Shown: positions 7,901 through 12,656 of the stretch, piece after piece
Numbering within the stretch: position 1 is the first letter of the stretch
How the letters are laid out: every line of letters starts with the position of its first letter
Origin: CAZUSO01 sp964622775
GTDB lineage: Bacteria; Bacteroidota; Bacteroidia; Chitinophagales; Chitinophagaceae
Length of the DNA stretch: 12,656 bases
Direction of reading: 5' to 3'
Assembly: GCA_964622775.1 (NCBI GenBank)
Contig: CAZUSO010000075.1
Location: 1 to 12,656, forward strand
Made by a program: the position numbers and the translations under genes
The notes under the pieces: generated by a model
What the model was told of the DNA's origin: nothing
Database searches by the model: none
Seen by the model: only the letters and a program-made list of their open reading frames with translations

Positions 7901-10900
7901 AATGTTCAACGTAGCATTTTGCTCCAACTGTATGGCTTTGCTATACGGAGTATGCTTTGCCAATGCGGCACGCAGGGTATAAGGTTCATTTTTATTTACA
8001 ATTAAGGAGTATGCTCCGTTTTTATCCGTAAGCGATTCCCTGTTGATGCCTTCGATATAGACTTTTGCATTTTGCAGTGGCTTGTTTTCCGCATTGGTAA
8101 CCATCCCGCTTAATCTTACATAATCGTCTATATTGATAATGGTAACACCGGTATCGGTAACGCTAAACGAACGGGTAATGCTAAACGGCAATATTGCAGT
8201 TTCCTTATCACCTTCCGTAATTTGGAGCTTATAATCTTTAAAAGGCAGCAGCATTTGCACTACTTCGTTGTGGCTGCCCGTTAGTGTTCCTAAGTTGTCT
8301 GGAAATTCAATTTTTGCTTTGCCTGTTCCGCCTTTGAATACGAATTTGAACCGGGCATAATCCCTTACTCTTTTCAAAATTACCGTTGGTATGCCCCGTC
8401 CGGCTGTGCTGAGCACATATTCTGTACCTGCCAGATGATTGTAAGCTTCTTCATAGCTATTGCCATGCAAACCTAACACCTGCGGGTCGGTATTAGCTAA
8501 GGATCTGACTTTGGTTTCTATATTCTGGAGTGTGTTTATTATTGTCTGTTTCCATTCTTCAGCATTAGCCACAGTCGTACGACTTAGCTCCTTACCCCAG
8601 GTGTAAGTGTCGGTGTAGCTTTCCGTTTTCTCTGACTCAAAGCTGATTTTTATCTTTTTTTCATTACCGGGTACATAAAAAGAATAGAAGCCATATTGAT
8701 TAGTCGTAACAGAAACATAAGGGGTATTATTGTCTGCTCCTGAAACTTTTACCAGCACATTCGCCAATGGTCTTTGGTTCTCGTTCAGCACACGCCCTGT
8801 AATCGTGGCTCTGCCAAAATCGAAATTGAAATTTTTTGTGATTATTCCCTTTTCAGCCGATGCCGGCGTGATTGTTTCAGCGGGCGCATTTACATTATTC
8901 AACCTGTTGTTTGCATCGCGTACCATTACTTCATACTTCAGGTTTGCATTTATGCTGCCGCTTTCCTGTGCAGGAATAGTAAGCGCATACTTGCCCTGCT
9001 CATCGGTTACGGCGCTCACCTGGCTCAGTGTAGTCGTTCCCTGTTTCAATGAAAGGGTGACGGTTTGTGCTGCTTTGGCAATACCGTTATATTCCACCTT
9101 ACCATTGAACTGGATCAGGTTATCAAGATGAATATTTTTCTGTATCGCAATTTTTTTATCCTGGTTGTTCTGCCACCATGCCATTGCCCGCTGCCCTTCG
9201 TAGGTATCGTCAATCTGCCCGTACAGTACGTTTGTACCACAGGTGGTACGCAGCAGGTATTTTTGACCTTGTAATTTAGGGAGGTTGCCGATCACCGGAA
9301 CATAATTATTCATTTGTTTCTTTTCCGCTTCATCTCTGGCCAGCAATACAAATGTTTCTCCGTTGTAGGTAATTGAAGTGGCGGCAAGTTTATTTTGGAG
9401 AAAACTCAGGTGCTCCTCATAATAGCTTTTGGAAACAAAAATTTCCACGCCCAAATGTTCAGGCTGTTGGGCATTATCGGAATTAATACGGGTCCCTAAG
9501 GTCAGGTGTAATGTATTTAAGCCGAGTGTTACATCGCCGTTCAAATCATCTTTACCGGAATTGGTATAGGCAATTGTTTTAATCTTAGGAGCAGTATGGC
9601 CGGGTATGGCTGCACTTACCTGCACTTCATTTTTTCCGTTTACAAATTTTGAATGATTAATGACGGATTTGGGGAATTCCGCTTTGTATTTTCCCTTATT
9701 ATCCGTTCTCAGCAATAAAGAATCTATCAGTTCATTTTCTATATAAAAACGGAGCTTCACTTCAGCATAGGTGCCCACCGGAGTAGCATCACCTTTCAGC
9801 TCCGTATTATCATCTACGGCGTAAATCTCATCCCCCGGAATTTCATACGAATCCGGGAGTCTTTTCCGATCATAAGCCGTAGTGTTCAGCTTCCATGTTA
9901 CCGTACCGGCTACAGCCACAGGTTTGGCTATGGTCACGGTTTGCAATGCAGATGTAACGGGATAGCCGCCACAATCGAACGATACGGTATATTCATACGT
10001 TGCTCCTGCATCCAGTTTGTCCACATATACATTAGGCGCAGTGACTGTTTTCTTCATCCAGGGATCATTGCTTCCTTTTTTTCTGTATGATACCCAATAG
10101 CTGCTCAGTCCCGGCGCGGGCGTCCAGGTAAGGCTGAATACGCCGGGTTGTGTATTGCACACTATATTGGACAGTTCAGGACAGTTGGGAACAGCGCTGA
10201 AAAAGGACACCTCACTATAGCCGCCATTTAGGAAGATGCTCTTATCTTCATTGGCGGATACGTTTGCCGCCTTTACCCGCCAGGCATACATCTTGCCGGG
10301 GATCAGCAGGGGATGCGCAGCGCTCCACAGCAAACTGGTCTGGCTTGTTTTTTCCTCGTATAATATTTTTGACTGGGCAAATGCCGCTTCCGGGTTATTG
10401 GCATAGCTGTTGATGTTGCTGTTGATTTCCACGATCTGGAAAGTGTATTCCGTAGGCTCCATCGGGTTAGGCCGGTGTCTTGGTGTCCACGTAAAAACAA
10501 TATTGGCAGGCTCTGTAATTTTTACATTTGTTCCTTTTGCCGGCGCATTTAAAAGCGGCGGGTCGCTAAAAGAAAAGAAGGCTATGGCACAAGCCTGATG
10601 ACTCACCTTTTCACCTGTAGTGGCCTCAAATGCTTCAAAGCAAAAATCATAAATATCTTCTGGCAAAATGCCGCCCTGTTGATATTCAGCCGCTGTCATA
10701 CCACCTGAAAACAACAGATTATTGGCATTAAACAATTTCACAAAGTCGTTTAATGAAAGCTGTACGGGCACACCGGTCTGCAACATAAAGGTATTGGTTA
10801 CCGCAGCCGGGTTGGTGGTGATTTGTATACCTGTTGTGCGCCCTTTAATGCTCATTCTTAATTTTACCTGTAGTCCCGAACGAGTCAGGTCATTATTGAT

Positions 10901-11080
10901 TAGGGTAACCATCAGCCGGGGCGATGCACCCTGGTAGAAACTGCTTAACTGGAGGGAATAGGGCGGTATTAACTGCGGCGCAATAGTAACGGGCATCTGG
11001 GCATGGGCATTGTCAGGCATTCCCCAGTACGCGACAATTACACATAGGAACAGCAGAACCCTTTTGAATGTCTTTAGCAT
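4964..11080 (-). CDS. Giant secreted TANFOR/FN3-like protein with carboxypeptidase-regulatory-like domains
   Basis: This is a 2038-residue exported protein with no visible enzyme motif. Residues 1-27 are a signal peptide ending AHA before Gln. Residues 30-170 (APQLIPPYSLQLSSF, then LINNDLTRSGLQVKL) resemble the N-terminal region of Bacteroidota proteins annotated with a TANFOR domain; this is recalled, not searched. FN3-like units follow at about 175-295 and 300-385. Carboxypeptidase-regulatory-like beta domains lie at about 655-735, 757-815 (ITGRVLNENQRPLANVLVKV) and 986-1062 (LSGMVTNAENKPLQNAKVYI). From about 1260 to the end there are many glycine-spaced amphipathic strands of unknown fold. 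These are broken by an Asp/Asn-rich tract at 1517-1553 and a DDDDKSEKGKSEKG segment near 1580-1593. It ends ITDLDVDF without a type A or B T9SS sorting domain. The gene lies 42 bases after the SprB-repeat gene and ends 2 bases before the first possible start of the FN3 gene. A surface or periplasmic scaffold role is inferred. Confidence 0.85.
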   Translation of the reverse strand: MLKTFKRVLLFLCVIVAYWGMPDNAHAQMPVTIAPQLIPPYSLQLSSFYQGASPRLMVTLINNDLTRSGLQVKLRMSIKGRTTGIQITTNPAAVTNTFMLQTGVPVQLSLNDFVKLFNANNLLFSGGMTAAEYQQGGILPEDIYDFCFEAFEATTGEKVSHQACAIAFFSFSDPPLLNAPAKGTNVKITEPANIVFTWTPRHRPNPMEPTEYTFQIVEINSNINSYANNPEAAFAQSKILYEEKTSQTSLLWSAAHPLLIPGKMYAWRVKAANVSANEDKSIFLNGGYSEVSFFSAVPNCPELSNIVCNTQPGVFSLTWTPAPGLSSYWVSYRKKGSNDPWMKKTVTAPNVYVDKLDAGATYEYTVSFDCGGYPVTSALQTVTIAKPVAVAGTVTWKLNTTAYDRKRLPDSYEIPGDEIYAVDDNTELKGDATPVGTYAEVKLRFYIENELIDSLLLRTDNKGKYKAEFPKSVINHSKFVNGKNEVQVSAAIPGHTAPKIKTIAYTNSGKDDLNGDVTLGLNTLHLTLGTRINSDNAQQPEHLGVEIFVSKSYYEEHLSFLQNKLAATSITYNGETFVLLARDEAEKKQMNNYVPVIGNLPKLQGQKYLLRTTCGTNVLYGQIDDTYEGQRAMAWWQNNQDKKIAIQKNIHLDNLIQFNGKVEYNGIAKAAQTVTLSLKQGTTTLSQVSAVTDEQGKYALTIPAQESGSINANLKYEVMVRDANNRLNNVNAPAETITPASAEKGIITKNFNFDFGRATITGRVLNENQRPLANVLVKVSGADNNTPYVSVTTNQYGFYSFYVPGNEKKIKISFESEKTESYTDTYTWGKELSRTTVANAEEWKQTIINTLQNIETKVRSLANTDPQVLGLHGNSYEEAYNHLAGTEYVLSTAGRGIPTVILKRVRDYARFKFVFKGGTGKAKIEFPDNLGTLTGSHNEVVQMLLPFKDYKLQITEGDKETAILPFSITRSFSVTDTGVTIINIDDYVRLSGMVTNAENKPLQNAKVYIEGINRESLTDKNGAYSLIVNKNEPYTLRAALAKHTPYSKAIQLEQNATLNIALDSSQIPEVNTLAGFEFTLTEIKASNADPDVYLISGSLIPPGNEVFSPGEDNSALTFENQPVKVDEDGNAVPTMNLRFNETEYNLKAFDFASVVLSDEDGIYMIAMKDKNGNDTYAIGGITGEEVILKLEEESNISKTGLQLEDAHIRNSRHKEAKDMEDEVPEVVLVPEGHKINSLQKSDTFKVIMAGPDNEDLLHTTLGNIVPTTIVKASGVLTEDGLSFEGGVSFPEVAGLKLMDDETGYLKVKRFTFGEDYSLKDVIVNIDDKTPELAIQKIRAKLQEVGIYGIGTTNFGMSIGGYAYLKKPEKGAGADTLFINEFKFLKKSKGFSVAASFRIGGDGIGVKGLSFKQSATDAISMEYDSGLKSFKFAASGKLNYKSKDKDKGDSQSKFSAELFPVEIKRFEFATKDWSFLLMASANAKVSLGVASIKLSKLLVSIGSTGVSKDEMLEFLASDDIEADADNGDNNDKGNDNDVDNDDDGDDNNDDAGSDAYQMVDEAVVNWAIGFKGGLEFGSGGDDDDKSEKGKSEKGISAAAHASLLVSCIDNKISVDINEIGLGIKSPAFELAVKVKFVANDEKTGFEGEGELKALETALKAKFGYYKYHPTGMRLFADVKVELPTPLITVPPNPTSAGPIQWYGIGGGFDFDTKEGRYMVEIRGDFNPVGVPKKTLLIKDGGVRIIFNTKCDIGIPAPELQIFGELWMLDELWVKAEGSIDFCNTKVMLKVNGQVPIIPKTKLTVDGLLLAVVDTRKFDSSFLFLGVNANLDILDGLLKGNAFVGLGVNVERDHRLFPVEEKNKWWKLIEPEALDNDGARFHGVNLKAELELNINDSDDDGLLFNHEINVNAGGKVNLFFKFPQQGNSPEFKLAANAKLDINGYVQRNIGCWLTRCNKLNLPSIYGSFNFVGGYGNPSPYSELLPLSESVKNLKCWYARGDAELRVRNIVIIDGIDIDVDFNYVEGKKAEFNITDLDVDF
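6422..6532 (-). repeat. Low-complexity Asp/Asn-rich tract inside the giant gene
   Basis: These bases encode residues 1517-1553 of the giant protein, in which 17 of 37 residues are Asp and 8 are Asn. The DNA is a degenerate GAT/GAC/AAT/AAC triplet run, seen on the plus strand as repeated atc, gtc and att triplets. It separates two beta-rich parts. Asp/Asn clusters outside the cell can bind calcium, but no regular RTX or dockerin spacing is visible. A flexible acidic linker grown by replication slippage is equally possible. Confidence 0.7.
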
Positions 11081-11122
11081 AGACTTTTTTGATTATTTTT
11101 ATGAGAATGGAAAATGTTATTT
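11081..11122 (-). other. Short AT-rich gap between first and second operon genes
   Basis: The gap is 42 bases and AT-rich. It has no inverted repeat, no T-run after a stem and no clear Bacteroidota -33/-7 promoter pair, so read-through from the upstream gene is the simplest reading. The giant gene's ATG at 11080 is preceded by an A-rich run rather than a Shine-Dalgarno sequence, which is common in this phylum. Confidence 0.4.
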
Positions 11123-12656
11123 TTATAAAATCTCTATCTTGATGCTACGAAAGCCATAAGGCGTTTCTAACAACAGGATATAAGTACCGGTATCTAAAGA
11201 AAGGCTATATTGGATTGTAGCTTCTTTAGGAATGGCTTCCCGGCGCATATCTGCTAATACCCCGGTAGTCGCAGTGATGAGTGTCAGGTTTACATCTGCT
11301 TCTTTCTGCAGCTCGATATCTACAGAAAAGCTACCGTTTGACGGATTGGGATAAGCAAGGTATTTCTTAATAAAGGGATACCTGGGAACATCCGGCATTT
11401 CATCAACAGAAACTTCTACTATAATCACCTGTGAGATTTTATCTTCATAACATTCCCCCATATAAGCCCGCATGCCTACCTCATAAATACCGGTATCTGC
11501 GAAAGAAATTTCTGCATAGGAAGTCTGCCTGCTGATAATAGTACAGGAGGGAGGTAGGAGCCATTGTATGCTGTCCGGCTGGGGATCCGTAATATTGACC
11601 AAAGTGATTACACTGTCCAGAAATCCCTGTGAGGCTACTATAAAATCCGAGCTGACGGTTCCATCAGAAACCGCAATAACAATCTGGTCTGTTGCAGTAC
11701 ATCCTTCCGGAGTAGTAACCGTAAGGGTGTATGTTCCCGGATCCGACACCGTTACCGCTGCGGCATCGCTGGTAAAACCATTGTCAGCAGTCCAGGAATA
11801 GGATGCATCTTCAGCTTCCATATCCACGCTTAATACCGCGGCCTGTTGTGCGCATAAGGTTCTGTCGGGGCCGAGGTCAATAATAAGGGGATCGCCGGAA
11901 TGTTCTATATGGAACGTGTCATACAACTGACAGCCGTTTTCATCCGTAGTGATTAAGGTATAAGTACCTGTAGCGAGGTTGTTGATCTCCGATGTTGTTG
12001 CCTCGTTACTCCACAAATAAGTATAAGGGGCAGTACCGCCGGTAACACTTACGGTTATAGCGCCATTTGTCGCACCGGAACAAACTGGTTGCTCCACTGT
12101 GGCCGTAGATTGCAATGCCGAAGGCTGTGTCAGCGTAATTTCAGTTTCATCCATACAACCGGCTTCGTCCATTATGGTGATTAAATAAGTGCCGGCAGCT
12201 AAGCCGTTGAAAATATTATTGCCGGTAAAAGGTTCAGCGTTTATGGCATACTGGTAAGGGGCAGTACCGCCGGATACGCTTACGGCAATAGCGCCGTCCG
12301 TTGCTCCGAAGCAAGCCGGTTGCGTTACCGTGGCTGTGGATTGCAATGCCGATGCCGGCTGTGTCAGCGTAACTTCCAGCTCATCCGCACAGCCTGCATT
12401 ATCCATAACAGCAATGAGATAAGTGCCGGCAACCAAATCACTGAAAATATTATTGCCGGTAAAGGGTTCAGCGTTTATGGCATACTGGTAAGGGGCAGTA
12501 CCGCCGGAAACATTGACTTCAATCACTCCCGTTGCTTCATCAAAGCAGGCGATACCGGTTTGATTAATGGCAATCTCTAAATTACAGGAAGTCTCGACTG
12601 TTTTTTCATAAGCGCCCATGTCTATGGTATTATCCATGATACGGTCATTTCCGGCC
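11123..12656 (-). CDS. T9SS type A cargo with SprB repeats, 5'-partial
   Basis: This is a surface or secreted protein exported by type IX secretion. The frame stays open past the ATG at 12637 to the window edge, reading GNDRIMDNTIDMGAYE. That matches the usual end of a right-handed beta-helix (choice-of-anchor Q type) domain, so the true start and signal peptide lie beyond 12656 and the ATG is internal. Counting from that Met, three SprB-like repeats lie at about 29-93, 109-171 and 186-246, each with GGTAPY, a GTY strand and a GC turn. Two Ig/PKD-like units follow at about 250-325 and 328-410 (GTYTLTV; DTGIYEVGMRAY). A type A sorting domain covers about 425-504, with YPNPSNGSFSVDI, GTYILLLE and the end SIKIEIL. 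This domain directs passage through the T9SS pore and is normally removed at the surface. SprB-type repeats occur in gliding adhesins, but a motility role is not shown. It is the furthest-upstream operon gene visible. Confidence 0.9.
   Translation of the reverse strand, partial: AGNDRIMDNTIDMGAYEKTVETSCNLEIAINQTGIACFDEATGVIEVNVSGGTAPYQYAINAEPFTGNNIFSDLVAGTYLIAVMDNAGCADELEVTLTQPASALQSTATVTQPACFGATDGAIAVSVSGGTAPYQYAINAEPFTGNNIFNGLAAGTYLITIMDEAGCMDETEITLTQPSALQSTATVEQPVCSGATNGAITVSVTGGTAPYTYLWSNEATTSEINNLATGTYTLITTDENGCQLYDTFHIEHSGDPLIIDLGPDRTLCAQQAAVLSVDMEAEDASYSWTADNGFTSDAAAVTVSDPGTYTLTVTTPEGCTATDQIVIAVSDGTVSSDFIVASQGFLDSVITLVNITDPQPDSIQWLLPPSCTIISRQTSYAEISFADTGIYEVGMRAYMGECYEDKISQVIIVEVSVDEMPDVPRYPFIKKYLAYPNPSNGSFSVDIELQKEADVNLTLITATTGVLADMRREAIPKEATIQYSLSLDTGTYILLLETPYGFRSIKIEIL
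12208..12274 (-). repeat. SprB-repeat DNA duplication, copy 2
   Basis: This is the second copy of the near-identical 67-base segment, inside the second SprB-like repeat. The only difference I see from copy 1 is a single base in the run after gccggtaaa. The third repeat, centred near 12027-12042, keeps the 16-base core but has diverged elsewhere. Confidence 0.85.
12442..12508 (-). repeat. SprB-repeat DNA duplication, copy 1
   Basis: This 67-base segment matches 12208-12274 at 66 positions by eye, offset exactly 234 bases (78 codons). It encodes the GGTAPYQYAINAEPFTGNNI part of the first SprB-like repeat. The core ggggcagtaccgccgg recurs at 12492-12507, 12258-12273 and 12027-12042. Confidence 0.85.

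Noticed and set aside
8730..9274. Three overlapping plus-strand frames of 69 to 133 codons
   Set aside because: All lie antisense to the middle of the giant gene, which reads continuously through recognisable regulatory-like domains.

Overview
The window looks like a piece of a Bacteroidota chromosome, perhaps Chitinophagaceae or a nearby family (the family is inference). The signs are a type IX secretion (T9SS) type A sorting domain, SprB-like repeats, carboxypeptidase-regulatory-like beta domains, signal peptides cleaved just before Gln, almost no Shine-Dalgarno sequences, and moderate GC. No sequence search was possible, so all family names rest on recognised motifs.

Almost everything from about 1008 to the right edge is one minus-strand operon of four envelope genes, in transcription order: (1) a T9SS-exported, SprB-repeat surface protein whose 5' part lies beyond the right edge; (2) a giant 2038-residue secreted protein with an N-terminal region resembling the TANFOR/FN3 type, three carboxypeptidase-regulatory-like domains and an 800-residue beta-rich tail broken by an Asp/Asn-rich tract; (3) a roughly 713-residue secreted protein made of tandem fibronectin type III (FN3) domains; (4) a roughly 579-residue outer-membrane beta-barrel ending in Phe. 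The gaps are 42, about 2 to 26 and about 48 bases. No terminator-like hairpin was seen in the gaps, which supports co-transcription and a shared job.

The left kilobase is different: AT-rich, decayed and without an intact gene of recognised function. It starts inside a dead IS1-family transposase read in three frames, continues into a 54-codon ORF of unknown nature (383-547), and then a 460-base stretch with a short direct repeat and two hairpins but no convincing gene. The operon therefore ends next to old mobile-element debris.

Working model (inference): the four operon genes build a cell-surface assembly. The barrel sits in the outer membrane, the FN3 and giant proteins form an extended periplasmic or surface-associated scaffold, and the SprB-repeat protein is the T9SS-delivered exposed part. 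Neither the giant nor the FN3 protein carries a recognisable T9SS sorting domain, so how they would reach the surface, and whether they use the barrel, is the most interesting open point.
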